From JAOZTV01 sp965371805 (GTDB lineage: Bacteria; Acidobacteriota; Aminicenantia; UBA2199), in the NCBI GenBank assembly GCA_965371805.1, contig CBDUZW010000035.1:1-48937 (forward strand): DNA of 48,937 bases. The letters run 5' to 3'. The notes beneath the pieces were generated by a model. That model searched no databases. It was not told the origin of the DNA and saw only the letters and a program-made list of their open reading frames with translations. Position numbers and translations under genes: made by a program. How positions within the stretch are numbered: position 1 is the stretch's first letter; each line of letters begins with the position of its first letter. Below are positions 16,346 through 25,398 of the stretch, piece after piece.

Positions 16346-16864
16346 CTATTTTAGTCGGTATGTTACTCCTAGCATTGTGTAGGAACTGGACCAGTCTCCA
16401 ATAATAGAATAAGTCTCTTTTAAATTAACTGCCCATTTTTTTGAAAAATAATATCTAACATTTGCAATTAAACTGACAAACAGTCCACCGCTGAGGACTT
16501 CATCCTCCCAATCTGATGAGTAAATTGAGAATCCAATAGAGGCACCGGCAGATACATCTAATTTTTTAACTTTAATTTTATTAAAGTGGTAGAGAGCAAA
16601 GACAGATGGGGTTATCAATGTTTGGTTATAATCTCCAAAAATACCAAGATCATATCCCCATGATTGAAACATGACAGTTGCTCCAACACCGATGTTTTCT
16701 TTTATTCCCATTTCATAACTTATACCAAAAGGTGTTGAAAACGAATTAAAACCAAATTCGCCTGTTAGAAATGAAGATCCTTTTTTAAACTCTTTTTTTC
16801 CTGCCATTAATGACAATCCAAAAACTAACGATAAAACAATAACTAATGTAAAAATTTTTTTCAT
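16346..16864 (-). CDS. Small outer-membrane beta-barrel protein
   Basis: A 172-residue exported protein. A signal peptide (about 1-21, ending in LMAG) is followed by alternating strands such as GISYEMGIKENIGVGATVMF and TPSVFALYHF, ending in YTMLGVTYRLK. Length and pattern fit an 8-stranded OmpA/OmpX-like barrel in the outer membrane. No specific family is recognised. The SD AAGGAGA lies 6-7 bases before the ATG. It is a single gene with its own terminator. Confidence 0.65.
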   Translation of the reverse strand: MKKIFTLVIVLSLVFGLSLMAGKKEFKKGSSFLTGEFGFNSFSTPFGISYEMGIKENIGVGATVMFQSWGYDLGIFGDYNQTLITPSVFALYHFNKIKVKKLDVSAGASIGFSIYSSDWEDEVLSGGLFVSLIANVRYYFSKKWAVNLKETYSIIGDWSSSYTMLGVTYRLK

Positions 16865-16966
16865 AAAATTTCTCCTTTTTATTTTATTATATAAAACTCG
16901 CGTATATATATCTCATTTCTTTTAATATTGCAAATTAGTTAAATTTTAACCTGCATATTCTAATCG

Positions 16967-17000
16967 TTGAAAAAAGTGCTTATTTTAGGTATAATGATAT
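16967..17000 (+). promoter_or_regulatory. Leaderless-type promoter of the bat operon
   Basis: TTGAAA (16967-16972), exactly 17 bases, consensus TATAAT (16990-16995), then 5 bases to the ATG. This is one of the clearest leaderless arrangements in the window. Confidence 0.7.
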
Positions 17001-18017
17001 ATGAGTTTTTCTGATCCGGTTTATTTGTATTTATTATTTTTAATTATTCCGTTTATATTTCTATTAATATTTAATTTCAAGAAAAAAAAGAAACTTCAAC
17101 TGGATTTTATCTCTGATACTGCTTTTAAAAAAATAGGAGTAAAATCCAGTAATGATATAATTGTTGTCAAAGCGATACTTATCACTTTGTCTCTTATCTT
17201 TTTTATATTTGCTCTTAGTGGTCCAGAATGGGGCGAAAAAAAAGAGGAAGTTTCTGTTAAAGGAATAGAAGTGATTTTTTTACTGGATACATCAAGATCA
17301 ATGGATGCTCAGGATCTTAATCCAAATAGGCTGGCAGTTGCAAAAGATCTTATAATAAATATTGTCGATAATGTAAAAAATAAAACTGATTATTTCGGGT
17401 TGATTAGTTTTGCCGGAATTGCTGAGACTGAAACAGCCTTGACCGATGATCAGGATTTTTTTAAAATGAGGGTAAATTCAATAGTTATAAGTCCAGATGA
17501 GATTCAAGGTACAGATTTTTATAGTGCATTCAGGCTGGCAGTTGATACTTTAAAAATGTCAAAGAATAAAAACCATATTATTGTTCTTATCACTGATGGT
17601 GAAGATCAGGAGAAAGAGTGGAAAAATATAATCCCTGAACTGAAAGAAGAAAAAATAGTCGTTTTTACTGTTGGAGTTGGGAAAAATACAGGAGCACCTA
17701 TCCCTAAAAAGGATAATGATGGTAATATAACAGGATATAAAACTGATAATAAGGGAGAGAAGATCAGAACAGTACTTGATGAATTGTCTCTTATAAAAAT
17801 TAAAGATGAGACAGGAGGCGCTTATTTTCGTCTGACTGATATCTCAGGAATTGAACAGATCGTTTCCGGGCTTGATAAATTTGAGGGTTCAATTCTTGCT
17901 AAAAGAATATCGGTAAAAAAAATAAACAGATATCAATATCCTTTGTTCTTTGCTTTCTTTTTATTGATATTAGAGATGCTTTTAAGTGATAGGAGATTGA
18001 AATGGAAAAAAGATTAA
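17001..18017 (+). CDS. batA: BatA/BatB-like von Willebrand factor A membrane protein
   Basis: A 338-residue protein. There are N-terminal TMs at about 8-26 and 56-73, a vWA domain at about 88-290 and a C-terminal TM at about 312-330. The metal-ion-dependent adhesion site is intact (DTSRS at 96-100, TDFYSAF, ITDGED). This matches BatA/BatB proteins of the Bacteroides aerotolerance operon, which form a membrane complex. Whether it is BatA or BatB cannot be settled because only one vWA gene is present. It is first in the operon; the usual moxR and DUF58 genes are absent next to it. The stop overlaps batC by 16 bases. Confidence 0.85.
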   Translation: MSFSDPVYLYLLFLIIPFIFLLIFNFKKKKKLQLDFISDTAFKKIGVKSSNDIIVVKAILITLSLIFFIFALSGPEWGEKKEEVSVKGIEVIFLLDTSRSMDAQDLNPNRLAVAKDLIINIVDNVKNKTDYFGLISFAGIAETETALTDDQDFFKMRVNSIVISPDEIQGTDFYSAFRLAVDTLKMSKNKNHIIVLITDGEDQEKEWKNIIPELKEEKIVVFTVGVGKNTGAPIPKKDNDGNITGYKTDNKGEKIRTVLDELSLIKIKDETGGAYFRLTDISGIEQIVSGLDKFEGSILAKRISVKKINRYQYPLFFAFFLLILEMLLSDRRLKWKKD

Positions 18018-19153
18018 TCATTGTCCTTCTTGTGCCACTGTTGATGTTTTTTAAATGGTTTGATCCTATTGTTAGAGAAAATAATAAAGGTGAAGAGGCA
18101 TATAAAAATAAAAAATATAAAGAAGCATTAAACCATTTTAAAATTGCACGTGATACCCTTTCTTTTTCAGACAGCCACAAAGGTGAAGTGATTCGGGTTA
18201 TTGGAAAACTTGATAAAATGAGTTCATATATACAAAATATAAAAGCTGATACTCTGAACCTCTCTGATTTAAATGATAAACACAGGAAGCAGTTAATTTC
18301 AGAGTTTTCCGGTCTATCAAAAGGACTTGTCAGGTTTGTTGAAAAGGCTGTCAGTTATTCAGATAAAATTAATGACAAAGAACTTTTAACTCTCTCACAA
18401 AAGATAGTTGAAAATGTAAAAGAGCTGAATAAAAATATCATTGATGGTTTTTCAAAAAACAAAGGATCAGCAGATATTGGAATGATATTTAAAGCTATTG
18501 CTTATACAAAATCTCAAACTGATCTTTATAATTCAAAAATCGGGACAATTAGTGAAGGAGTGCAAGTTACTCCTGATCTGGAGGCACTAAGATATAATGT
18601 TGCTTCATCATATTATGAACTTGGAGATTATAAGAATGCTAAAAATGAGTTTGAAAGGATAAATCCTGCTAAATCAAATATAAAACAATCTGATCTTTTT
18701 TATGATCAGGGAAATACTCATTTTAAAATGAAGGATTATGAAAGAGCCCTTGAATTCTATAAAAAAAGTTTAAGAAAAAACCCGGAAGATGTAGAAACAA
18801 GACAAAACTATGAACTTACTCTTGAAATGATAAAAAAACAAAAAAAAGATAAAAAGGAAGATAAAAAAGATAAGAAACAGGATAAAAAAGAAAAAGATAA
18901 AAACAAAGAGGAACAGAAAAAAGATAAAGAAAATAAGCCTGAAGATAAAAAAGATAAACAGGAAAAGAAACAGGAAAAGCAGGAAGAACAGAAAAAAGAT
19001 GAAAAGAAAAATGTGAAACCAGAACAGAAACATAAAAGTATGTTACAGTTCATTAAGCAGAATGAAAAAAAACAGATGAAAAAAATGCTGCAGAAGAATA
19101 AATTACTCAAGTATGGAATAAAAAAAAGTAAAAAAAAGAGGAAAGACTGGTGA
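18002..19153 (+). CDS. batC: BatC-like TPR protein with Lys/Glu-rich tail
   Basis: A 383-residue protein. An N-terminal hydrophobic segment (about 4-20) is followed by a first TPR-like unit (EEAYKNKKYKEALNHFKIA) and a clear TPR pair at about 195-275 (YDQGNTHFKMKDYERALEFYKKSL). Residues about 278-383 are extremely rich in Lys, Glu and Asp, with almost no hydrophobic residues until the last 30. BatC proteins have this TPR plus charged-tail layout and are thought to sit in the periplasm with BatA/B. It overlaps batA by 16 bases and batD by 4. Confidence 0.78.
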   Translation: MEKRLIIVLLVPLLMFFKWFDPIVRENNKGEEAYKNKKYKEALNHFKIARDTLSFSDSHKGEVIRVIGKLDKMSSYIQNIKADTLNLSDLNDKHRKQLISEFSGLSKGLVRFVEKAVSYSDKINDKELLTLSQKIVENVKELNKNIIDGFSKNKGSADIGMIFKAIAYTKSQTDLYNSKIGTISEGVQVTPDLEALRYNVASSYYELGDYKNAKNEFERINPAKSNIKQSDLFYDQGNTHFKMKDYERALEFYKKSLRKNPEDVETRQNYELTLEMIKKQKKDKKEDKKDKKQDKKEKDKNKEEQKKDKENKPEDKKDKQEKKQEKQEEQKKDEKKNVKPEQKHKSMLQFIKQNEKKQMKKMLQKNKLLKYGIKKSKKKRKDW

Positions 19154-20925
19154 GAATTAATACAATAATTTTATATACTTTATTCTTATTGATATCTTTT
19201 AATTTGACTGCTGCTGATTTTGAGATTAGTGCTTCAGTTGATGCATCCAAGATTGGAATTGAGGATGTCCTTATTTATACTCTCAAAATAAAAGGGAATG
19301 TTAATATTCAAACGCCTGATATTTCTATTATTAAAGACTTTAGAATACAGTCAACTGGAAATAGTAGAGAATTTATGAATATGAATGGCCAGATGACCCA
19401 TTATTTTTATTTTAATTATACGCTTATCCCCAAAAAGACTGGCTCATTTAATTTGCCTTCAATATCATTTACATATGATGGTAAAACTTATAAAACAAAA
19501 AGTTTTAAAATTGAAGTAGTGAAGGGAAAAATAAAAAAGAGTACTAATAATAGCCGGATGGGCAATCGAGCTCTGAGGTCTGTTTTTGATAACTCATTTA
19601 ATGATCCTTTGGATAGTATGTTCAGAAGAAGGAAACCTCAAAAACAGGAAATAGATGTTTTTTTAAAAACTGATGTCTCAAGTAAAACAGTTATAAGAGG
19701 CGAGCAGATAATCTATACAATCTATCTTTATGCCAGAAACAGAATAACGAACGTTAACCTCATGTCTGACCAATCTTTTCCAGGTTTTTTTCAGGAATGG
19801 AAACCAATAACAGGACAAATCGAGGGGAGTAGAAAAGAATTCAATGCAAAGATGTATGAGGTATATGAGATAAGGAAAGTAGCCCTATTTCCAACAAAAT
19901 CCGGAGAATTGACGGTCCCACCATTAAAGTTTGTTATAAACGTATATGATCCTTATTCATTTGCTTTTTCAAATTCTAAAAAAATATTCAGAACAACAAA
20001 AAAAATTAAAATTAATGTCAAAAAAGATACTGGACAATCAGGTTTGCCGGTAGGTTCATATACAATGAAATTATCTCTACTCTCCAGAAACATAGATATA
20101 AATGAAATATTAACTGTAAATTTAGAAATAGAGGGAGTTGGTAATATCAAAACATTGCCTGTCCCGGAATTTGCCCCGAATCCATACTTTAAAGTTTTTG
20201 AACCGGTAGTAAAAAGAGAGTCCCTTTTTACTGACCGTGGTATTGAAGGCTCAATTAATTCTGAAATGACCTTAAATTTTAAAAAAAAAGGTCTTATTGT
20301 CTTGCCGTCATTAAATTTAAGAATTTATGATCCAATAAAAAAGAGAGTTGTAAATTTAAAAACAAACCCAGTCCATATTAAGGTTTCTGGAATTAAAGAA
20401 AAAAATGAAACAATGGTCCCATTGCAAAAAGAGATTATTGAGACAAGATTTGATATAACATATATTAAAGAGGGAAGACTTAATAAAAAAAACAGTAATT
20501 TTTATAATCAGAAACTGTTTTATTATCTGTTAATACTCCCATTCCTTATAAACATAATATTTATATTAAAAACATTTGTTTTTGACGGTTATGTTAAGAA
20601 TAGCTCTTCTCTAAAGAAGAGAAAGTTTTTCTCTCATATCCAGAAAAAAATGAATTTAATAAAAGAGTATGGCGATATTCATTCGGTAATAGAGGAGTAT
20701 TTTAAAGAGAGGAGCGGAGTTGGTTTCTCTGACTTAACAAACATTACGATTGAAACTTTTTTGGTAAATTTAAAAATTGGGGAGTCGGAAATAAAATTGA
20801 TTCTTGGAATAAAAACCGGATCTGAATCTGCGAAGTTTTCTCCTCAAAAGATAGCCACTACAAAGATCAGATCGGACATTAATGGTTTATTAAAAGTATT
20901 AAAAAAAATTGAGAGCAGGGTATAG
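19150..20925 (+). CDS. batD: BatD-like periplasmic protein
   Basis: A 591-residue protein with a signal peptide (about 1-22), a long beta-rich periplasmic region with the BatD-type openings EISASVDASKIGIEDVLIYT and FNLPSISFTYDGKTYKTKSF, one TM at about 457-475, and a cytoplasmic tail of about 110 residues. The start is GTG, overlapping the batC stop in GTGA, with AGAGGAAAG upstream. It belongs to the Bat membrane complex, implicated in stress or oxygen tolerance in Bacteroides and Leptospira; the exact mechanism is not established. Confidence 0.82.
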   Translation: MRINTIILYTLFLLISFNLTAADFEISASVDASKIGIEDVLIYTLKIKGNVNIQTPDISIIKDFRIQSTGNSREFMNMNGQMTHYFYFNYTLIPKKTGSFNLPSISFTYDGKTYKTKSFKIEVVKGKIKKSTNNSRMGNRALRSVFDNSFNDPLDSMFRRRKPQKQEIDVFLKTDVSSKTVIRGEQIIYTIYLYARNRITNVNLMSDQSFPGFFQEWKPITGQIEGSRKEFNAKMYEVYEIRKVALFPTKSGELTVPPLKFVINVYDPYSFAFSNSKKIFRTTKKIKINVKKDTGQSGLPVGSYTMKLSLLSRNIDINEILTVNLEIEGVGNIKTLPVPEFAPNPYFKVFEPVVKRESLFTDRGIEGSINSEMTLNFKKKGLIVLPSLNLRIYDPIKKRVVNLKTNPVHIKVSGIKEKNETMVPLQKEIIETRFDITYIKEGRLNKKNSNFYNQKLFYYLLILPFLINIIFILKTFVFDGYVKNSSSLKKRKFFSHIQKKMNLIKEYGDIHSVIEEYFKERSGVGFSDLTNITIETFLVNLKIGESEIKLILGIKTGSESAKFSPQKIATTKIRSDINGLLKVLKKIESRV

Positions 20926-20931
20926 AAACTT

Positions 20932-21684
20932 ATGAAAAAAACAATTATTCTGACATTGCTTATTTTGATTACAGGCTTGTTGCTAAAAGGACAAACAGTC
21001 TCTGAACTTTTTTCAGTTGGAAATGACTTATATAAAAAGAATAATTATACAGAGGCTTTGAAGGTTTATATAAAAATTAAAGAAACAAGGGAAGATTGGA
21101 AGGTTTATAATAATATTGGCAACTGTTATTATAGACTGAATGATTTTGTGAAGGCAAAGATTTTCTATTTAAAGGCCAAAAAACTCAATAAACTTGAAGT
21201 TGATATTGATAATAATATAAAAGTTGTAAATAATAAGTTCAAAGATAAGAATCCTGAAAGAAAAAAAGAGTTTTTTAGTAATACAATCAGCAAAATTGAG
21301 TCAGTTGTCTCTTTAAATTTTCTTACAGTTCTATTAGTGGTTCTTGTTTTTGCGTTAAATATCATTTTGTTTTTACTGATAAAAAATCGTGGGAACGGGA
21401 AAAGTAAATTTTTTCTATATTTAATAGCGATTATATTTATACTTTCAACTTTTACTGCCTTTTACCTTTCATATAGGGTGGAACAGAAGAATAAAAGAGT
21501 TTTGGGAGTTGTCTTGAAAGATAATACTGCTTTACGGAGTGGAAAAGATACTAATAGTAAATCTGAAATAATTAATGCAGGACTTGATCTGAGAATTATC
21601 GAAGAGGATGAAAATTGGGTAAGAGTAAGAATTACAGATGAAGTTGAAGGCTGGGTAAAAAAAACTGACATAGAAATAATCTAA
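20932..21684 (+). CDS. batE: BatE-like TPR and SH3 domain protein
   Basis: A 250-residue protein with a signal peptide (about 1-20), TPR units (about 28-95, LYKKNNYTEALKVYIKI and NIGNCYYRLNDFVKAKIFYLKA), two TMs (about 125-145 and 158-178) and a C-terminal bacterial SH3 domain (about 190-250, ending EGWVKKTDIEII). This is the standard BatE layout. It follows batD by 6 bases and is the last large gene of the operon. Confidence 0.8.
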   Translation: MKKTIILTLLILITGLLLKGQTVSELFSVGNDLYKKNNYTEALKVYIKIKETREDWKVYNNIGNCYYRLNDFVKAKIFYLKAKKLNKLEVDIDNNIKVVNNKFKDKNPERKKEFFSNTISKIESVVSLNFLTVLLVVLVFALNIILFLLIKNRGNGKSKFFLYLIAIIFILSTFTAFYLSYRVEQKNKRVLGVVLKDNTALRSGKDTNSKSEIINAGLDLRIIEEDENWVRVRITDEVEGWVKKTDIEII

Positions 21685-21791
21685 GTTTATTTCCTGATTA
21701 ATATTTAAATATTTATTTAACTTTATTGAATATTTTTTTTTTTTATGTTCAAATGCATTATACTAAATGATATATTAAAGGAGGAATTGAA

Positions 21792-21902
21792 ATGGGTGAC
21801 ACTGGTAAAAAAGATAAGGGTAAAAAAGAAGTTCAGAAAGAAGCTAAAATGAGTCTAAAGGAAAAAAGAAAGGCGAAAAAAGAGAAGAAAAACAACAAAT
21901 AA
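21792..21902 (+). CDS. Small Lys-rich conserved protein, 36 residues
   Basis: Starts MGDTGKKDKGKKEVQKEAK and ends KKEKKNNK; 16 of 36 residues are Lys. A strong SD (AAAGGAGG) lies 7-8 bases before the ATG and a hairpin follows the stop, so this is a real small gene. The MGDTGKKDKG opening resembles short, uncharacterised Lys-rich proteins that I recall from many bacteria; I cannot confirm this without a search. A highly basic peptide of this size could bind nucleic acid or the ribosome, but that is speculation. Confidence 0.72.
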   Translation: MGDTGKKDKGKKEVQKEAKMSLKEKRKAKKEKKNNK

Positions 21903-22242
21903 GTTTAATAAAGTATATGCCTTCATTGAATCAGTGAAGGCATTTGTGCCAAAATCGTCGGTTTAGATAACCACAAAAAAGTCTTGTTGACGTGACGTTG
22001 GTTTTTTTTAGTCTAACATAATGCATATTGGGTAAACGGAATCATATCTGTCTTTTTACTCAATCTAAGTTTTTTTTTATATTAAGTCCTGGCACATGAA
22101 TTAAATTAATGAAACAGTGTGGTCTATTGATCCCTTACAAAACTTTCGTTAAATATGAAAATAAATTATTTTAATCTGAGATATTATATTGTCTTTTGTA
22201 TATAATTTTATCTAAGTGATTTTATAATATTCTTCTGGAGGA
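21903..22242 (+). other. 340-base intergenic region with one terminator
   Basis: After the small Lys-rich gene lies a hairpin (21917-21943): ATGCCTTCA paired with TGAAGGCAT, extended inward by a few pairs. The rest is AT-rich, with short T runs, and no ORF with an SD. A TATAAT at 22223-22228 lies just before the fibronectin gene but overlaps its leader too closely to be its only promoter. Nothing else is recognised. Confidence 0.5.
21917..21943 (+). terminator. Hairpin terminator after the small Lys-rich gene
   Basis: The stem has a 9-bp outer part (21917-21925 with 21935-21943) and three inner pairs including one G-U, with a 3-base loop. Only a short T run follows (TTTG). Confidence 0.6.
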
Positions 22243-23604
22243 ATGATGAAATATTTTTATAGTACAAAAAAAAAAAGTCCCATACATCTATTATCTTTGA
22301 TTTTACTTCTATCATTAATTTTTGTGAAACAGGCAGATGCAAAACCGCAAACGCCAAAATTTTTAAAAATAGAGGTGCATTCTGCTACCAATACTAAAAA
22401 CCCTACAGGTTTTTATATCAGCTGGAGTTCCCAAAGACCGGATAATTACTATTTTGTTTTGGAGAAAATCATTAATAATGGAAATTGGGTAGAGATCGAG
22501 CGAAATGTCATCGACAGATACAAAAAATTCTATTTTGACCAGGCAATTGTACCAAATATGAATTATTGTTATCGAGTAAAACTAAAAGGGAGATATAGAA
22601 ACGAAGGTAATCCTACTTATATTTATACGGAATCCGACTTTACAGAACCAGTTTGTTATAAAGCGCCGAGAATCCCTTTACGCCCATCTGGACTTGTTGG
22701 AACGATTCAATACCCTGAAGTTGGAAAAGCGACTTTAATATTTAACTGGCATGATAAGGCAAATAATGAGAAGGGCTATGAAATCGAATTAATCAATAAA
22801 TATGGTCATCTGATTAAGAAGGAATATCTCCCCGCCAATTCAACTGCTCTTACTTTGAGATACAGAGGCAATATGATTGACCCCTTGTCCATAAGAATAA
22901 GAACCTTTAATATGTACTACTCGGCATATTCTGATAAAATCACATTAACCCCCAAGGCAGATTTAATTCCAGAACCAAGGAATTTTAAGCTTGGACGGGT
23001 TGATTCAAAGAGTGTCAGGTTGGTCTGGTTCAATCCAACAAATTATCTAAAAATCAGGCTTCAGCGGAGAAATCTTGGAAAGGCCTATCAAATAAAAAAA
23101 ACCGGTATTCATATGATGTCACAGTTTAAGCACTATAAATGGGTCCAGGGGAATCCGGTTCCATCTTATTATGAAGATAGAGACGTCAAACCAGTATTCT
23201 GCTATGAATATAGGATCAGCGGCGAGATGAATATGGGTGAATCAAAATTTTCAAAAATAGTTTCAGTGACAACCGCAAATGAGACACATACCATCCCTCC
23301 AATCCTTCTGCATCCTGTGCCTGACCGACCGATAAATCTCAGAGTCAGTCTCACTGGTCTAAATACTGTAAAATTATACTGGATTGACAAATCCAATAAT
23401 GAGACAGGTTTTAAAATAGAGGTCAAACTAGGTAATGCCTTATTGTTTAAACCACTCTCAACTACTGGGGTAAATATAACTCAATTTGCAATAAAGAATT
23501 TAAAGCCCCTAACATATTATTCCTTCAGGATCCGTGCATTTAACAAAAATGGATATTCTCTTCCATCAAATACGGTAAGGGTTCGCACAAAGAAGACAAG
23601 ATAA
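22243..23604 (+). CDS. Secreted fibronectin type III repeat protein
   Basis: A 453-residue exported protein. A signal peptide (about 1-33, ending near ADA) precedes about four fibronectin type III-like domains: about 36-140, 146-245, 248-345 and 358-450. The last is the clearest (RPINLRVSLTGLNTVKLYW and LKPLTYYSFRIRAFNKNG). Such proteins are cell-surface or secreted binding scaffolds; no catalytic domain is present. The start has GGAGG upstream; two adjacent ATG codons (22243 and 22246) are equally possible. Confidence 0.78.
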   Translation: MMKYFYSTKKKSPIHLLSLILLLSLIFVKQADAKPQTPKFLKIEVHSATNTKNPTGFYISWSSQRPDNYYFVLEKIINNGNWVEIERNVIDRYKKFYFDQAIVPNMNYCYRVKLKGRYRNEGNPTYIYTESDFTEPVCYKAPRIPLRPSGLVGTIQYPEVGKATLIFNWHDKANNEKGYEIELINKYGHLIKKEYLPANSTALTLRYRGNMIDPLSIRIRTFNMYYSAYSDKITLTPKADLIPEPRNFKLGRVDSKSVRLVWFNPTNYLKIRLQRRNLGKAYQIKKTGIHMMSQFKHYKWVQGNPVPSYYEDRDVKPVFCYEYRISGEMNMGESKFSKIVSVTTANETHTIPPILLHPVPDRPINLRVSLTGLNTVKLYWIDKSNNETGFKIEVKLGNALLFKPLSTTGVNITQFAIKNLKPLTYYSFRIRAFNKNGYSLPSNTVRVRTKKTR

Positions 23605-23609
23605 GAAAA

Positions 23610-23645
23610 TTGTAAAAGCATAGATTTATATGATAAAATAGACCT
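23610..23645 (+). promoter_or_regulatory. Leaderless-type promoter for folP
   Basis: TTGTAA (23610-23615), 18-base spacer, TAAAAT (23634-23639), then 6 bases (AGACCT) to the ATG. No SD is present. The -35 box directly follows the stop of the previous gene. Confidence 0.5.
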
Positions 23646-24449
23646 ATGGAAAGAGATAAAATTAAAATCATGGGGATATTGAATATAACCCTCGATTCAT
23701 TTTCTGATGGGGGAAAGTTTCACAATCCCGATAAGGCATTATTTCATGTTGAACAGATGATAATTGACGGGGCGGATATAATTGATGTGGGGGGAGAGAG
23801 TTCACGGCCCGGTTCAGAAGGGATCTCATTATCAGAAGAGATGGATCGTGTGATCCCGATAATTGAAAAAATTAAGGAAATATTTGATATTGCAGTCTCA
23901 ATTGATACAACAAAGAGTGAAGTAGCCAGAATTGCAGTATCTGAATACAAAACTGATATTGTCAATGATATCTCTGCACTGAGCAAAGATGAAAAAATGG
24001 CTGCTACTGTATCAAAATTGAATGTACCTGTGATATTAATGCATATGAAGGGGATTCCCAGGAATATGCAGGAAAAGCCTTTCTATGAGGATGTAATAAA
24101 AGAGATTAATGGTTTCTTTAAAGAAAGGATTCAGTTCGCTATAGATAGTGGAATCGGAAAAGGGAATATTATTTTAGATCCGGGAATAGGTTTTGGGAAA
24201 AGACTTGAGGATAATTGTCGAATCATCCGTGAATTAGCGGAATTTAAAAAATTTGATCTTCCAATACTGATGGGACTTTCCAGAAAGCGGTTTCTTGGAG
24301 AAATAACCGGAGAACAGAATCCGGCAGAACGGGAGATAGAAACTGCTGTTGCAAATCTAATATCAATAAAAAATGGAGCCTCGATCATAAGGGTTCATGA
24401 CGTAAAAACAACAATAAAAATGCTAAAAACCTATTCTTCTTTGAATTAA
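23646..24449 (+). CDS. folP: Dihydropteroate synthase
   Basis: A 267-residue enzyme of folate synthesis that joins p-aminobenzoate to the hydroxymethyl-dihydropterin diphosphate. All loops are present: MGILNITLDSFSDGG (loop 1), ADIIDVGGESSRPGS (loop 2), SIDTTKSEVA, the HMKGIPRNMQ segment, ILDPGIGFGK, GLSRKRFLG and the C-terminal IIRVHDV. Loop 1 reads NITLDSFSDGG where NVTPDSFSDGG is most usual (Leu for Pro), a mild variation. Length is normal. It is a single gene with a predicted leaderless start. Confidence 0.95.
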   Translation: MERDKIKIMGILNITLDSFSDGGKFHNPDKALFHVEQMIIDGADIIDVGGESSRPGSEGISLSEEMDRVIPIIEKIKEIFDIAVSIDTTKSEVARIAVSEYKTDIVNDISALSKDEKMAATVSKLNVPVILMHMKGIPRNMQEKPFYEDVIKEINGFFKERIQFAIDSGIGKGNIILDPGIGFGKRLEDNCRIIRELAEFKKFDLPILMGLSRKRFLGEITGEQNPAEREIETAVANLISIKNGASIIRVHDVKTTIKMLKTYSSLN

Positions 24450-24564
24450 AATGAAAATTTACAGAATATGAATGACACTGGTTATAGGAATGAATATTTT
24501 AAGATTAAATTGTAATGAAAAAAATATATAGCTACTAGTTTTTAGATTAAAAAACTATTAATAT

Positions 24565-24599
24565 GAAAAAGAGCAGGTCTTATGACTCTGCCCTTTTTT
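24565..24599. terminator. Bidirectional terminator between folP and the hydrogenase operon
   Basis: AAAAAG and GCAG pair with CTGC and CTTTTT, plus an inner GTC/GAC with a TTAT loop; one bulge and one mismatch interrupt the stem. A runs on the left and T runs on the right let it serve both convergent transcripts. Confidence 0.7.
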
Positions 24600-24629
24600 A
24601 TTAAATGTCGGTAAATGAATACCGAATAA

Positions 24630-25019
24630 TTATTTCTGTTTTAACAATCCTCTGATTGTTACAATTAGATCATCTGGATCAATTGGTTTTTCCATGAACT
24701 TTTCAACTGGCATGAAATCGCCATCTCTTTCCAGATCAAATTTAAATTTTGTTCTCTGATTTACAGCTGTAGCAAGAATGATTGGGATATTTTTAAATTC
24801 TTCTTTGCCTTTTAAGAAAATTGCAAAGTTAAAACCGTCGCTGTCTCCTTCAATCATAACGTCCAATACGATCAGGTCAACTTTACCTTTTTCTACTATC
24901 TCTTGTGCAACTGCAATATTTGTTGCGGTAATAACCTCATAATTATTATGTTCCAGAACTATTTTTCTTGATTCCAGTACATCTATGTCATCATCTACTA
25001 CTAAAATTTTTTGACTCAT
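24630..25019 (-). CDS. Single-domain response regulator (CheY-like)
   Basis: A 129-residue receiver domain only. Acidic pocket DDD at 9-11, phospho-acceptor Asp53 in VLDVMIEGDSDG, Thr in ILATAVNQ and Lys in FMEKPIDP are all present. It carries an extended segment between beta4 and beta5 (NQRTKFKFDLERDGDFMPVE). It is the last gene of the hydrogenase operon, 19 bases after hypA, with a strong SD. No histidine kinase is in the operon. It probably links hydrogenase activity or expression to a phosphorelay elsewhere; this is inference. Confidence 0.85.
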   Translation of the reverse strand: MSQKILVVDDDIDVLESRKIVLEHNNYEVITATNIAVAQEIVEKGKVDLIVLDVMIEGDSDGFNFAIFLKGKEEFKNIPIILATAVNQRTKFKFDLERDGDFMPVEKFMEKPIDPDDLIVTIRGLLKQK

Positions 25020-25038
25020 TTTTCTTGTTCCTCCTTAA

Positions 25039-25398
25039 TTATTTTTCTACTTTATATTCGTCTTTATTAAACTCGATTGTATCAATAGTTACTTCATCAC
25101 CAGACAGCATCGTCCGTACGGAAGATTTGCATTTTGGACATTGATCATACATATTAATGATTTCATATTCAAAATTGCACTCACACTTTGCTTTAGCTTT
25201 TGATTCTGAAATTTCTACTTTAACATTGGAGAGTCCATCTTCTTTCAGGATAGCCTCTATGCCAAAATCAAGTGAGTCTGCTACTATTCCAGAAAATTGT
25301 CCAATACTTAAATTAATTGTTGTAAGAAACTCATAATGTTCACTATAATTGGTTTTAATAGTACTTACAATATCAGTTGCAATAGCAAATTCATGCAT
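25039..25398 (-). CDS. hypA: Hydrogenase nickel-insertion protein HypA
   Basis: A 119-residue protein that delivers nickel to the hydrogenase large subunit. The start is placed at 25398 because the frame then begins MHE, the conserved N-terminus whose His2 binds nickel, with GGAGG upstream; the open frame extends 11 codons further with no such support. The zinc site has CEC in place of the more usual CxxC, followed by CPKC. It overlaps the protease gene by 8 bases. The other hyp genes (hypB-F) are not in this window. Confidence 0.9.
   Translation of the reverse strand: MHEFAIATDIVSTIKTNYSEHYEFLTTINLSIGQFSGIVADSLDFGIEAILKEDGLSNVKVEISESKAKAKCECNFEYEIINMYDQCPKCKSSVRTMLSGDEVTIDTIEFNKDEYKVEK

Noticed and set aside
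18770..19110. Minus-strand frames rich in Phe and Leu
   Set aside because: These are antisense shadows of the Lys/Glu/Asp-rich tail of the batC-like gene.
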